Of a stretch of 64,000 nt of DNA, positions 35,652 through 45,439 are shown in pieces (the stretch's first letter is position 1; every line of letters starts with the position of its first letter). Where the stretch lies: assembly GCA_026398255.1 (NCBI GenBank), contig JAPLTG010000019.1, forward strand, positions 1 to 64,000. Reading direction: 5' to 3'. A program made the position numbers and the translations under genes. The notes under the pieces were generated by a model, which ran no database searches, was not told where the DNA came from, and saw nothing but the letters and a program-made list of their open reading frames with translations. Source of the stretch: Verrucomicrobiota bacterium. Lineage in GTDB: Bacteria; Verrucomicrobiota; Verrucomicrobiia; Chthoniobacterales; Terrimicrobiaceae.

Positions 35652-36476
35652 TCAGGCCTCCCCGGTTTCCGTGGCTTCGGCCGACTGCACCGCTGCGGGC
35701 GCGGAGCCGTGGGCTTCGCCGGTGAAGAGGTCGAGCATGTGCGAAAGGGTTTTGTGGAGGTCCGCCATGTTGCTGGTGATCAATCCGCGGAAGAAGAAAT
35801 ACAGGAACATCGAGGGAATCGCGAGCAGGAGGCCGCCCGCCGTGGCGATGAGCGCCTCGCCGATGCCCTTCGCAAGATCGGTGGCCTCGGCTTTTCCGGC
35901 AGTGAGCGCGCTAAAACTCGTGATCATGCCCGCCGTGGTGCCGAGCAGGCCGATCATCGGAGCCAGAACGGCAAAGGTGTTCATGTAGTTCACAATGACC
36001 ATCATTTTCGTTTCATGGCGGAAACAATCGTCGCTGATGTGATTTTCCATCGAGGATTTGTTGAACATGTCGCGCTCGAAATTCGCCTTTGTCAGAGAGC
36101 CGGAGAGGATTTCGGTCATGAGGCAGGGAGAGGCGTTGCAGAGGTTGTAGGCGCTCTCGAGGTCGCGCTGGGCCATGTAGTTGTTCAGCTGGGATACAAG
36201 CGCGGGCGGCATGAGTTTCTTTTTGCGGAACATCAGCGCGCAGTAGCCACCGACGGTTGAGACCGCGACCGAGCAAATCGCGATGATGTGCATGATCGGC
36301 CCGCCCTCTTTGTAGAGGTCGAACAGGCTTTTGTCGCTCGAGACTCCCATGGCGTGCGCGGTGGAGGGAAAGGCCAGAAGGCCGAGGAGCAGCGGTAGGG
36401 CCAGCGCGGCTGGAGCGGCGCGCCGGGCGAGATGGCCGTGGGAACGGAGTGGGTGTGCGGTTGTCGTGGTTTTCAT
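35652..36476 (-). CDS. ExbB/TolQ/MotA-family proton channel protein
   Basis: 274 aa. Signal-like first helix (AAPAALALPLLLGLLAFPSTAHA) and three further helices. The signature APMIGLLGTTAGMITSFSAL (about 170-189) and the C-terminal GIGEALIATAGGLLLAIPSMFLYFFFR are typical. It forms the proton-conducting core with the two ExbD proteins. An N-terminal extra segment before the first helix is common in ExbB of this phylum. The start overlaps the stop of the preceding 349-aa gene (ATGA). Confidence 0.9.
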   Translation of the reverse strand: MKTTTTAHPLRSHGHLARRAAPAALALPLLLGLLAFPSTAHAMGVSSDKSLFDLYKEGGPIMHIIAICSVAVSTVGGYCALMFRKKKLMPPALVSQLNNYMAQRDLESAYNLCNASPCLMTEILSGSLTKANFERDMFNKSSMENHISDDCFRHETKMMVIVNYMNTFAVLAPMIGLLGTTAGMITSFSALTAGKAEATDLAKGIGEALIATAGGLLLAIPSMFLYFFFRGLITSNMADLHKTLSHMLDLFTGEAHGSAPAAVQSAEATETGEA

Positions 36477-37522
36477 TTATTCTTGGATTTTTTGTGGGTG
36501 TCTTTCGATTCGGGAGAAGGCTCGGGTGTGGGAGTGGCGGTAACAGGGGCAGCTTCGGATTTGGCCAAGCCCTCTTGGATTTCCTTGCGGGCTTCGGCTT
36601 CGAAGTCGCCGGCGATTTCCTCGGGTTTCAGGGACGCGAGATATTGCTTCGCGGGGGCGGCCTCGGCGGTTTCGGGGTAGAGGGTCACGATGTCGCGTGC
36701 GGTTTCGACAGTCAGGTTGGTTTGGTTGGAAATCCGGTAGATGCCCGCCGCGCCCCAGAGGCCGCGGGCGGAGCGCTCGGTGTCCGAACCGAAAAAAAGC
36801 GCCGGGTAGAGGTAAAGCTCCAAAACGCGGTTGTAGAGGCGGTGGCGCTCCTCGATGACATTCGCGTCCAATTCCCAGCGGGGGTTCTCCTCGAGGAAGG
36901 TGCGGAGGTCTTTCTCGGCGGCCTGGGCCATGATGTTTTTCGCCTCGATGAGGATTTGGGGATCCTCGCTTTCCTCGGCGAGTTTTTGGGCTTGCTCGAC
37001 GGCCTCTTCGGCACGGCCGAGGGCGACCAAAGCACTGAGTCGGCCCTGCTTGGCGCGGGCTTTATCCTCATCACTCCAGGATTGCGCCTCGATGCGGTTG
37101 AAAAGCTCCAGGGCTTGAGTGGCTTTGGCGAGATCCTTGGATTTCAGCCATAAATCGCCCAGAACGCAGCCGATCGCACCCGCCGGGGAGCGTGGAAAGG
37201 AAAGCCATGGCTCCTGTCGTTTCCAATCAATCTCCACTTCGTAGGCTTTGGCGGGATCGACCGTGCGGAGCCGTTCCTCGCGGGCGGGGTCGGGGTTGAA
37301 CTCGATGGACTCCACATCCGCGCGGGGAATGCCAACCGTGGCGGCGGCCGCTCCCGGAATCGTGGCAGCGGGGCCTGCGAGGGGAACGCGGAGGCGGATC
37401 GTGGTGGCATCGGCGGAAACGATTTCTCCGGCGCGACGGGTGCCGTTTTTCAGCAAAAGCACATCCTCGGCGTGGCAGGCCAGGGCCGTGGCGAAAAGAA
37501 TGGATAAAACGGTTTTCCTCAT
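36473..37522 (-). CDS. Exported hypothetical protein of the Exb operon, 349 aa
   Basis: Signal peptide MRKTVLSILFATALACHAE, then an SH3/LSm-like strand pair (DVLLLKNGTRRAGEIVSADATTIRLRVPL) often seen in Planctomycetes/Verrucomicrobia exported proteins. A TPR-like helical region follows (about 110-310), then a low-complexity Pro/Lys tail (PTPEPSPESKDTHKKSKNK). It overlaps both neighbours by ATGA. Likely a periplasmic partner of the ExbBD-VWA complex; no catalytic motif is visible. Confidence 0.7.
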   Translation of the reverse strand: MRKTVLSILFATALACHAEDVLLLKNGTRRAGEIVSADATTIRLRVPLAGPAATIPGAAAATVGIPRADVESIEFNPDPAREERLRTVDPAKAYEVEIDWKRQEPWLSFPRSPAGAIGCVLGDLWLKSKDLAKATQALELFNRIEAQSWSDEDKARAKQGRLSALVALGRAEEAVEQAQKLAEESEDPQILIEAKNIMAQAAEKDLRTFLEENPRWELDANVIEERHRLYNRVLELYLYPALFFGSDTERSARGLWGAAGIYRISNQTNLTVETARDIVTLYPETAEAAPAKQYLASLKPEEIAGDFEAEARKEIQEGLAKSEAAPVTATPTPEPSPESKDTHKKSKNK

Positions 37523-40452
37523 CCTTGGGCGGGGGAGGGTTGAGGTTGGGCCGGAGCGCCGGGAGCATCAGGAACGGCGGGAGGTTCGGATTTTGGCAAG
37601 GGGCCGCCGAGGGCCTGCAGGCGGTCTTTGGCGAGCGGGAACTCTGGAGTTTCCTCCAGCTCGGTTTTCTCGAGCATTTCCTGCAAGGTGCGGCGGGCCT
37701 TGTCGGGTTCCTTGATTTTTTCAAACGCGGCAGCGGCTTGGAAGTAGGACTTTGCGACCCACGGCTTCCAGCGTCCATACATGTTGTAGACTTGGATGAA
37801 ATACGGGATGGCGAGTTGGGGTTTGTTCTCGGCCAGATAAATCTCGCCGGTGGAGAAGAGCGCCTGGGCCTTGATGTCGCTCCGGATGTTGTCGGCGCGC
37901 AGGAGGGCGTCGAGGGTCTTGCGCGCGGCCTCCCTCTCGCCGCGTTTGGATTGGAGATTGGCGAGCGAAAGCATGGTCGGGCCGTAGATGGTGGACCCGA
38001 GGTTTTCACGCTCGAACCGCTTGTAGAGCACGAGCGCGGCGGCCTCGTTGCCTTTTTTCAATTCCATGTCGCCGAGCGAGGCGAGGATGCGGTCTTTCTG
38101 GAGTGCGCGGGGGTTCCACCGCAGGGCGTCTCGGAGCATCTTCTCGCCGTCGGCGTCGCCGCCGGCTTCGATCAAGGCGTTGGCGATGTCCACCAGAACA
38201 GCGGGGCTGGCATCGCGCACATCGGCCACGGCGGCGGCTTGGACGAGGAGGTTCCGCGATTGGGCGGGATCGCTCTTGCGAAGTGCTTGGGCTTGGGCCC
38301 AGAGGAGGCGGGTCTGGCGAATTTTCTCACCCTTCTGCGCGGCCTCGGCCGTTTTGTCGCGGAGCAGGGTGAGGTATTGGATTTGCTCCTCGGGGGCGCG
38401 GTAGAAACGGCTGAGAGGTGTGAAGAGGTCTTCCACCGAACGGATCGACGGGTCGTTCCCGAGGTCTTGGACAGCCTTCCAATAGAGGGCGCGAGCTTTC
38501 TCGGGTTGTTCCTGCTGGCGCCAATACCAACCGAGGTTCGCGATCGCCTCGCCCGCGCGGGGGGAGGCTGGATATTTTTCCAGGAAGCCCTGCATGAGGT
38601 CGCGGTATTGGTCGTAGGCCTCGAGAAGTTTCAATGCTTCGCCGGTGCGGAAGACGCCCTCCTCGTAGATTTTCGTGTCCTCAGGCGGGATTTTTTTCAG
38701 TTCGGTGACGCCGTCCTCGACGAAGCCCTCGTTCATGAGCGCGTTGGCGAGCAGCAGACGCGCCTCGCTGTTCTCTGGTTCGCCGGGAAATTTTTCGAGA
38801 TACGCGAGCAACTCGTCGATGGCGGTGGGATATTTTTCCATTTGCTGGAGGCAATAGGCCTTGCGGAACACGGCCTGGCCGCGATGAACGCCTTCGGGTT
38901 GCTTGGCGAGATACTCGTCCATGAGCTTCCGGCACTCCTCGTATTGCTTGTCGAAAGAATAGGCCATCGCCAGCCAGTAAGCCGCGCCGTCCACGCGTGG
39001 GTGTTTGGGATAGCGTTGGAGGAAGTCCCGGAAAGCCTCGGCGCTCTCCATGTTTTTCTCGGCCTGTAGCAAAGCGAAAGCCCGCATGAACCTCGCCTCG
39101 GGAGCCTGCGGCGAATCCGGGAATTTCTCGGCGAGTTGGAGAAACGCAGCGGCCGCCTCCTCGTTTTTCATCAAAGCCTGATTCGCTCCAGACTCCATCA
39201 GTAAGACCTCGGGGAGATTCTTGGAGTTCGGGAAACGCTGGGCGAAATCCTGCGCGGCGGCGATGGTGTTCGGCCAATCTTCGAGGGAACTCCAGCAGCG
39301 GACGACATTCACCGCAGCTTGCTCCGTGAGCTGGCCCGGCGGCAGTTCGGAGACCATCTTTTGCATGACGAGCGCGGCTTCGCGGTAGCGCTTCATTTGA
39401 AGGTAGGCGATGGCGAGGCGGAAGCGCAGCGATGTGTCAAAGCCTTGGATTTTCCGGAAATTCTCGAGCTCGCGGGAAACATCGGCCACGAGCCGCGAGT
39501 AAACGATCCGTGTGTAGGGATCGCCGGTGTTGGCCTCCGCCGCCTTCAGCTTGCTACGCAGGTCGGCGAGTCGGCTTTCCTGATGTTTGATCAACCGGTC
39601 GAATGTCCACACGCGCTGGAGGCACTGGATGGATTTCCGAAATTGACCCTCCTCCAGCCATTTGTTGCCAACCCGTAGCGTGAGCGTCTGAAACGAGATC
39701 AACTGCGCGATGCCGCCCATGTTCGGATACTCCTCGGTGATGACTTTCATCGCGCCGTCGAAGTCGCCGAGTTGCTCGAGGGCGTAGAGTTGGTAAATCA
39801 CGGCCCGCCCGCGCGCATCGGGCGAAAGCTTGTCCTTGAGACTCGCGTAGTAATCGGCGGCCTCTTGGTATTTTCCTTCGAGGATATACGAGGTGCCGAT
39901 CGTAGTGCGGGCCTCGCTGAGTCGGCCGGCGGCGGGGTTTAAGCGGACGAAGTTGCGGTTTTTGTCGGAGTCCGGCGGGAAGAACGCGATGAATTTCTCC
40001 ATGGCCTCTCTCGAGCCTTGGAAATTTTTATCCTGAAGCTCGGCGATGCCCTGCCAGAAGGTGAGATCCTGGCGCTGGGCGTCGGAGAGTTTGGTTTGTG
40101 GATTCGGCGGCTGTTTTTCGAGGGCGGCTTTGATCGCCTCCAGCGCGGCGGTGAAATTCGACACCTGCACCTGGCAAATCGCGATCGGATAAAGCGCGTT
40201 GAAACTCGCCACGTCGGCCTCGCGCGCGGTTCCGTAGTCGATTTCAAATTGCAAATAGGCGTCGAGCGCAGCCTTGTAGTTTTTTTCGTCGAAGAATTTT
40301 TTCGCCTGCGCAAAAAGCTCGTCGGCTTTTCCGCCGGTTTGAGCGACCGGAGCGGGTGCGGGCTCCTCTTTTTTCTCTTTGGCGAGAAGTGGGTCCACCG
40401 CCATCAGGATGGCGCTGCCGACTGCCAGAATTAGGAGACTCCGGTTCAACAT
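37519..40452 (-). CDS. Large exported TPR protein, 977 aa
   Basis: Signal peptide-like start (MLNRSLLILAVGSAILMAVDPLLA) followed almost entirely by tetratricopeptide-type helices, e.g. AKKFFDEKNYKAALDAYLQFEIDYG and FLQRYPKHPRVDGAAYWLAMAYSFDKQ, matching the YbgF/BamD/TolA-type TPR (PF13174/PF13432). The C-terminus is Pro/Gln-rich. It is the first gene of the Exb operon. A TPR-rich envelope protein with ExbBD resembles the Tol/Pal-associated CpoB arrangement, but it is far larger. Confidence 0.78.
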   Translation of the reverse strand: MLNRSLLILAVGSAILMAVDPLLAKEKKEEPAPAPVAQTGGKADELFAQAKKFFDEKNYKAALDAYLQFEIDYGTAREADVASFNALYPIAICQVQVSNFTAALEAIKAALEKQPPNPQTKLSDAQRQDLTFWQGIAELQDKNFQGSREAMEKFIAFFPPDSDKNRNFVRLNPAAGRLSEARTTIGTSYILEGKYQEAADYYASLKDKLSPDARGRAVIYQLYALEQLGDFDGAMKVITEEYPNMGGIAQLISFQTLTLRVGNKWLEEGQFRKSIQCLQRVWTFDRLIKHQESRLADLRSKLKAAEANTGDPYTRIVYSRLVADVSRELENFRKIQGFDTSLRFRLAIAYLQMKRYREAALVMQKMVSELPPGQLTEQAAVNVVRCWSSLEDWPNTIAAAQDFAQRFPNSKNLPEVLLMESGANQALMKNEEAAAAFLQLAEKFPDSPQAPEARFMRAFALLQAEKNMESAEAFRDFLQRYPKHPRVDGAAYWLAMAYSFDKQYEECRKLMDEYLAKQPEGVHRGQAVFRKAYCLQQMEKYPTAIDELLAYLEKFPGEPENSEARLLLANALMNEGFVEDGVTELKKIPPEDTKIYEEGVFRTGEALKLLEAYDQYRDLMQGFLEKYPASPRAGEAIANLGWYWRQQEQPEKARALYWKAVQDLGNDPSIRSVEDLFTPLSRFYRAPEEQIQYLTLLRDKTAEAAQKGEKIRQTRLLWAQAQALRKSDPAQSRNLLVQAAAVADVRDASPAVLVDIANALIEAGGDADGEKMLRDALRWNPRALQKDRILASLGDMELKKGNEAAALVLYKRFERENLGSTIYGPTMLSLANLQSKRGEREAARKTLDALLRADNIRSDIKAQALFSTGEIYLAENKPQLAIPYFIQVYNMYGRWKPWVAKSYFQAAAAFEKIKEPDKARRTLQEMLEKTELEETPEFPLAKDRLQALGGPLPKSEPPAVPDAPGAPAQPQPSPAQG

Positions 40453-40601
40453 GTATCGCTAGGGGGAAGGCGAAGAAGGTTTTTGCACCAAACTGATCCC
40501 TGGGTGAAAGACTAAAGATGGCAAAGAATTTGTAACATGGCGGAAACAAGATCGCGCAGGGGTTGCGTTCGAGGCGGGCGTGGCGTATTCACATCCCTCC
40601 A

Positions 40602-40838
40602 ATGTCCAAAGACGGTTATATTAAAAGTGAAGGGATCGTGGTGGATGTGCTTCCCGGCACGCTGTTCCGAGTCAAATTGCCGAATGACCACCTCATTCTC
40701 GCCCACATTTCAGGCAAGATGAGAAAGAATTTCATCCGGATTGTGCCGGGCGACAAAGTGACTCTGGAGATTTCTCCTTACGACCTCTCGAAGGGTCGGA
40801 TCACATTCCGCGAGGCGGGCTCGATGCCTCGCCGCTAA
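40602..40838 (+). CDS. infA: Translation initiation factor IF-1
   Basis: 78 aa with the single OB-fold of IF-1: [64 protein letters not shown]. The ATG at 40602 (MSKDGY) fits family length; an open frame further upstream is not conserved. IF-1 binds the 30S A site during initiation. It is divergent from the TPR gene and 32 bases before the Hsp70 gene. Confidence 0.93.
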   Translation: MSKDGYIKSEGIVVDVLPGTLFRVKLPNDHLILAHISGKMRKNFIRIVPGDKVTLEISPYDLSKGRITFREAGSMPRR

Positions 40839-40870
40839 AATCAAGAAAAGGCGCGTCGCGTTATTCCGGA

Positions 40871-42568
40871 ATGATTGCCGGTATTGATTTGGGCACCACC
40901 CACTCGCTGGTGGGGGTGATGGAGAGCGGGTTTCCGATTTTGGTGTCCGACGGGGAGGGGAGGAGACTCACGCCGTCGGCTGTTTGGTTTGGAGCCGATG
41001 GAGAAATGCTCGTCGGGTGGCCGGCGATGGAAAAAAAGGAAGTCGACCCCTCGCGGGTTGTGACTTCCGTGAAACGACTCATCGGTCGTCGTGCTAACGA
41101 AAAAATCGAACCCAACCCCGACTACCCGATTGGGGCGGGGCCCGGGGGCTGGATGAGTGTTTTGATCGATGGTCAGGTGCTTTCGCCCGAGAAAATTTCC
41201 TCCCACATCCTCGCCAAGCTGAAAGCCGACTTGGAGCGGTCCTGCGGGCAGGTAGTGGATCGGGCGGTGATCACCGTTCCTGCTTATTTCAACGACGCGC
41301 AGCGAGCGGCAACCAAGCGAGCCGGGGAGATGGCGGGGTTTGTTGTGGAGCGAATTCTGGCGGAACCCACCGCCGCCGCGCTGGCCTACGGGCTGGACCG
41401 GCTCGGGGAGAAATCCCGCGTGGCGGTTTATGATTTGGGTGGAGGCACCTTTGATATTTCGATTCTCGAATTGAACGCCGGGGTTTTCGAAGTTCTCGCG
41501 ACGAATGGCGACACGCGTCTCGGTGGTGATGATTTCGATGCGGCCCTCGCGGCGGCTTGGGGGCTCGGAGTCTCGGACGCCCGTCAAATCAAATGCGCGC
41601 TGAGCGAGAGGGACTCGATTGAGTTTTCAGGAAAATCCTACACCCGGGCCGTGTTGGAGTCGGTGTGTGCTCCGCTGCTCGCACGCACTCGCGCGCATTG
41701 CCTGCGCTCGCTCGCCGATGCGCGGTTGGAGCCTGCGGATTTGAATGCGGTCGTCCTCGTGGGAGGCGCAACTCGGATGCCCATGGTCCGACGATTTGTG
41801 GCCGGGATTTTCGGGCGGGAGCCCGACACCAGTCAGCATCCGGATGAGGCGGTCGCCATCGGCGCCGTGATTCAGGCGGGAATTCTCGAAGGGTCGGTTC
41901 AAAATCTTACCTTGCTCGATGTCACCCCGCTCTCGCTGGGAATCGAAACATTCGGCGGCTTGATGAATGTCATCATTCCACGAAACACGACGATTCCCTG
42001 CAAGGCCGGCGAAATGTTTACCAACGCCGTCGCGAACCAATCCGGGATGAAAATCACAGTCCTTCAAGGCGAGCGTGAGATGGCTCGTGATAACTGGCCG
42101 CTCGGCTCGATGGAGGTCGCATTTCCTCCGGCGACGAAGGGGCAGGCCCGCTTGGGCGTGCAATTCGAACTCGACGCGAATGGCATCCTGCATGTGCTCG
42201 CTCGTGACACGGCCACTGGGCGTGACACGGTGATCGACATCCAGAGTGCGGTGGAGGTTTCCGACGAGGCGGTGGAGAAAATGCTCGGCGATTCGCTCGA
42301 GCACGCCTTCGAGGACATGGATGAACGGGTCTTCACCGAGGCCCGTCTGAAAGCCGAAGAAATGCTCCCCGCCATCGATTCCGCTCTGGCTCAACTCGGC
42401 GACGGGGTTCCTGCGGATGTCCGGGCTGCGATTTTGGAAATCGCTGGGAAAGCCCGCGCGGCGATCGCATCCCGCTCCACGGGGGACTTGAAAAAACTCC
42501 TCGCGGAACTCGACACGCTCACCGAACCCCTCGCCGCCGCCCTCCTGGAAAAAGCCATGGCGGGTTGA
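40871..42568 (+). CDS. Hsp70-family chaperone, short form
   Basis: 565 aa, about 70 residues shorter than DnaK. ATPase motifs are complete: [13 protein letters not shown] (phosphate 1), [41 protein letters not shown] (phosphate 2), [13 protein letters not shown] (adenosine). The substrate domain follows ([29 protein letters not shown]), then a short helical lid. The region after LGGDDFD is contracted (about 30 residues fewer in lobe IIB), and the C-terminal tail is brief. This resembles HscA-like or paralogous Hsp70s. No J-protein, GrpE or isc gene is adjacent. Confidence 0.87.
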   Translation: MIAGIDLGTTHSLVGVMESGFPILVSDGEGRRLTPSAVWFGADGEMLVGWPAMEKKEVDPSRVVTSVKRLIGRRANEKIEPNPDYPIGAGPGGWMSVLIDGQVLSPEKISSHILAKLKADLERSCGQVVDRAVITVPAYFNDAQRAATKRAGEMAGFVVERILAEPTAAALAYGLDRLGEKSRVAVYDLGGGTFDISILELNAGVFEVLATNGDTRLGGDDFDAALAAAWGLGVSDARQIKCALSERDSIEFSGKSYTRAVLESVCAPLLARTRAHCLRSLADARLEPADLNAVVLVGGATRMPMVRRFVAGIFGREPDTSQHPDEAVAIGAVIQAGILEGSVQNLTLLDVTPLSLGIETFGGLMNVIIPRNTTIPCKAGEMFTNAVANQSGMKITVLQGEREMARDNWPLGSMEVAFPPATKGQARLGVQFELDANGILHVLARDTATGRDTVIDIQSAVEVSDEAVEKMLGDSLEHAFEDMDERVFTEARLKAEEMLPAIDSALAQLGDGVPADVRAAILEIAGKARAAIASRSTGDLKKLLAELDTLTEPLAAALLEKAMAG

Positions 42569-42638
42569 CCCGTTTTTGAGTCGGGATTCCGGTTGATCTC
42601 CCCTTGCCCATCGTTAGCATAGCGCACTGGTTATTTTG

Positions 42639-44783
42639 ATGTTGAAGCGTTGTCTCCCAGTCTTGCTTGCCTGCGTTTTGTGGATGCCCTCCACGCTGCT
42701 CGCTTTTGATCCGGCCGAAATGTTTCTGCGTGCCTACCAGGAATTTCAAGCCGGCGAGCGGAGTGAACGCGAGGGGCAGATGCGTGATGCGTTGAACCGC
42801 TACGCCACCGCCGCCCAAGCCCTGGAAAACATCCAGCGCACCGATCCGGAGTGGCAAAAAATGGTGGTCGAATACCGGCTTCGTAAGACCCAGGAAAATC
42901 TCCAACGACTCCGCTCGAGCGTCACCGAAGCCCAGCTCGCCGACATCGTGGTGGAGGACCCTCTGCCGACCGGAGGGTTCGAGATCGATATTCCTGCACC
43001 CATGGTGACGACACGCCCGGGTTCCAGTCCGCGCGTTTCCCCCTCCCGAGATGGCGGGGAATCCCTCAAATCCGAACTCGCCAAAGCGCGCCAAGAGATC
43101 CAAAAACTCAAAAAGGATTTGGAGAAAACCCAAGGCGACCTCACGGGGGCGAAAGCCGAGATCGACCGCACCAAAACCTCTCTCGTCGAGGCCAAGTCCG
43201 AACTCGTGCAGACCAAAGCCAACTTGGAAAATGTGTCTGTCGAGCGCGACCAATTGAAAAATTCCGCCGCGAAAGTCTCGGACAAGCAACTCGCCGATCT
43301 CACGGTGCGCATCGAGCAGATGGAGGCCAACAACGAGGTTCTCAACGATGAAAACAATCGGCTCCGCGACAAACTCGACAGAGCCGCCAAGTCGATCGAG
43401 GACGGCCAGCAGACGCTGGCTGCTTCCGAAAAAGACCGGCAAGCCTTGGCTGCCGAGCGTGACAAGGCCGTCGCGGGATTGAAGAAATTTGAGGAAAACC
43501 AAACGGAACTCGCCCAACTCATCAATCAGCGCGAGGAGATGGAGAAGAAGTTTGCCGCCGAAAAGCAGGAACTCGAAAAGCAGATCGCCGATCAGAAGCC
43601 GAAACTCGACCTCTTGGCCAAGCTGGAGGCAGACAACAAGGACCTCGCCGCCAGATTGCAAAAAGCCGAAGTCGCCCTTCAAGACGCCGGAAAAATCGAA
43701 GGCGACCAGAAATTGCGCGAATCGCTGGAGGAGGAAATCACGCTCTTGAAAGACCGCCTCGCTGCGGCCCGTAGCGAACTCCACGCTCGGGATGAAAATA
43801 TCAAGTCCCTCTACGCGCAGCTCGACGAGGCTTCCGGCGAAGTCGCCCGCCTTCGCCTGGATCCCAAGCCCACCGAGGAGCAAAAACGCGTCACCGAGGA
43901 AAATGATCTCCTGAAAAACATCGTCCTTCGCCAACTCAAGGACCAGAACGAGCGATCCGTGGCGGTCGGGATGATCCAGCAGGAACTCGAGAAGCTTTAT
44001 GTGAAATCCGACATGCTTTCATCGCAGATGGCTGTTCTTTCGAAGCCGCCCGCGAAGCTCAGCGATCGCGAGATTTTGATTTTCCGGGATCCGCTGGTCG
44101 TGATGAACGATCCCGGCGAGATGGATATGAGTGTTTCCATGACCGTTTCCAAGTCCGCCAATGGCACGGCAGAGGCGCCCGACAAGGCCCCTACGGGCCC
44201 GGAGGTCTTCAGCCCGGAAGCTCGGCAACTCGTCGAGAAAGCTGGCGCGCTGGTTCGCGAGCGCCGTTTCACCGATGCGGAAAAAATCTACCAACAGCTC
44301 AACGACGAATATCCCGACAATCCCTTCACTCTTTCCAATCTCGCCGTTACCCAGATTCATGCGGGCAAAATCACCGCCGCCTTGGTCGCTCTCGAGAAAT
44401 CCCTGCGGATCATGCCTGGCGATGTGTTCGCCTCCGTAAACCTGTCGAATGTCTATTGCCGCCAAGGGCGATTCGGCGAAGCCGTCGAGATTCTCAAGGA
44501 AGTGATTAAGAAGGACCCCCAGAATGCCGTGGCTCACAATTACATCGCAATCGCCCTCGGAAAGCAGGGGAACACCCGCGAGGCCGAGGAATTTTTCCAG
44601 CGCAGCATCATGCTCAATGGCAACTACTCGAATGCCCACTTCAACCTGGCGGTCATGTATGCGAATACCGAACCGCCCTCTCTCGAGTTGGCTCGGAAAC
44701 ACTACGAGATGGCCAAGTCGCTCGGTGCGGAGCCCGATAGTGTGATGGAGCGCCGTCTGGATGGCGTTGGTAAACCGAACTGA
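42639..44783 (+). CDS. Exported coiled-coil/TPR protein, 714 aa
   Basis: ATG at 42639 starts a signal peptide (MLKRCLPVLLACVLWMPSTLLA); a TTG one codon earlier is ignored. Residues about 130-450 form a long heptad coiled coil (LKSELAKARQEIQKLKKDLEKTQGDLTGAKAEI). Residues about 530-700 are canonical TPRs (AEKIYQQLNDEYPDNPFTLSNLAVTQIHAG; NAVAHNYIAIALGKQGNTREAEEFFQRSI). A periplasmic scaffold is likely. It converges on the sigma-factor gene with 7 bases between stops. Confidence 0.8.
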   Translation: MLKRCLPVLLACVLWMPSTLLAFDPAEMFLRAYQEFQAGERSEREGQMRDALNRYATAAQALENIQRTDPEWQKMVVEYRLRKTQENLQRLRSSVTEAQLADIVVEDPLPTGGFEIDIPAPMVTTRPGSSPRVSPSRDGGESLKSELAKARQEIQKLKKDLEKTQGDLTGAKAEIDRTKTSLVEAKSELVQTKANLENVSVERDQLKNSAAKVSDKQLADLTVRIEQMEANNEVLNDENNRLRDKLDRAAKSIEDGQQTLAASEKDRQALAAERDKAVAGLKKFEENQTELAQLINQREEMEKKFAAEKQELEKQIADQKPKLDLLAKLEADNKDLAARLQKAEVALQDAGKIEGDQKLRESLEEEITLLKDRLAAARSELHARDENIKSLYAQLDEASGEVARLRLDPKPTEEQKRVTEENDLLKNIVLRQLKDQNERSVAVGMIQQELEKLYVKSDMLSSQMAVLSKPPAKLSDREILIFRDPLVVMNDPGEMDMSVSMTVSKSANGTAEAPDKAPTGPEVFSPEARQLVEKAGALVRERRFTDAEKIYQQLNDEYPDNPFTLSNLAVTQIHAGKITAALVALEKSLRIMPGDVFASVNLSNVYCRQGRFGEAVEILKEVIKKDPQNAVAHNYIAIALGKQGNTREAEEFFQRSIMLNGNYSNAHFNLAVMYANTEPPSLELARKHYEMAKSLGAEPDSVMERRLDGVGKPN

Positions 44784-44790
44784 GGCGGGC

Positions 44791-45378
44791 TTACAGCGCG
44801 CTACCGACGATTTTTTTTAGGCGAATCATCCCGCGACGAATGCGGGCTTTCACGGTTCCGAGCGGGGTGTTCAGGCGGGAGGAAATTTCCAACTGGGTGA
44901 GGCCGCCGAAGTAGGACATCTCGATCACTTGGCGCTGTTCGCTGTTGAGTTTCAGCACGGCGGAGCGAACAACGAGGTGCTTTTCGCCAGTGTTCACCTG
45001 ATCGGACGGGCTTTCATTTCCACGGCGCGGCTCTGGGATGATTTCGTTCAAGGCATCGTCATTCAAGCGTAGGCGGCGCTGGACGGAGCGTAGGCGGTCG
45101 ATGGCCTTGTTGCGGGTCATGGTGACTGCCCAATTCAGGGGTTTGCCGCGGGAGACATCATACATCGGGGATTTTTCCCAGATCATGAACATGACCTCTT
45201 GGGTGACATCCTCGGCGTCGCTCGAGTTGTTCAGGATTTTGAAAGCGGTGGAAAAGACCAAACCGATATGGCGGCGGTAGAATTCCTCGAAGCCGGTGTA
45301 GTCCCCACTTCCAATGCGTCGGATCAATTCGACATCGTCGATAGGCTCCGACGGATTGGTGGAGAGTTTTTTGCTCAC
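44791..45378 (-). CDS. ECF sigma-70 family RNA polymerase sigma factor
   Basis: 195 aa. Region 2 (FEEFYRRHIGLVFSTAFKILNNSSDAEDVTQEVMFMIWE) and region 4 (LNSEQRQVIEMSYFGGLTQLEISSRLNTPLGTVKARIRRGMIRLKK) are intact. No in-frame ATG exists near the start. GTG at 45378 is chosen (a GGGAG lies about 11 bases upstream); TTG at 45387 is possible. No anti-sigma gene is adjacent, so activation is not evident. It could control envelope genes, since lpxD-skp-bamA lie just upstream on the same strand. Confidence 0.88.
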   Translation of the reverse strand: MSKKLSTNPSEPIDDVELIRRIGSGDYTGFEEFYRRHIGLVFSTAFKILNNSSDAEDVTQEVMFMIWEKSPMYDVSRGKPLNWAVTMTRNKAIDRLRSVQRRLRLNDDALNEIIPEPRRGNESPSDQVNTGEKHLVVRSAVLKLNSEQRQVIEMSYFGGLTQLEISSRLNTPLGTVKARIRRGMIRLKKIVGSAL

Positions 45379-45439
45379 GGAAAACAATACTCCCGCATTT
45401 GCCCAGACTTGGCAACTGCGGGGAGTCCCTGAGACGAAA

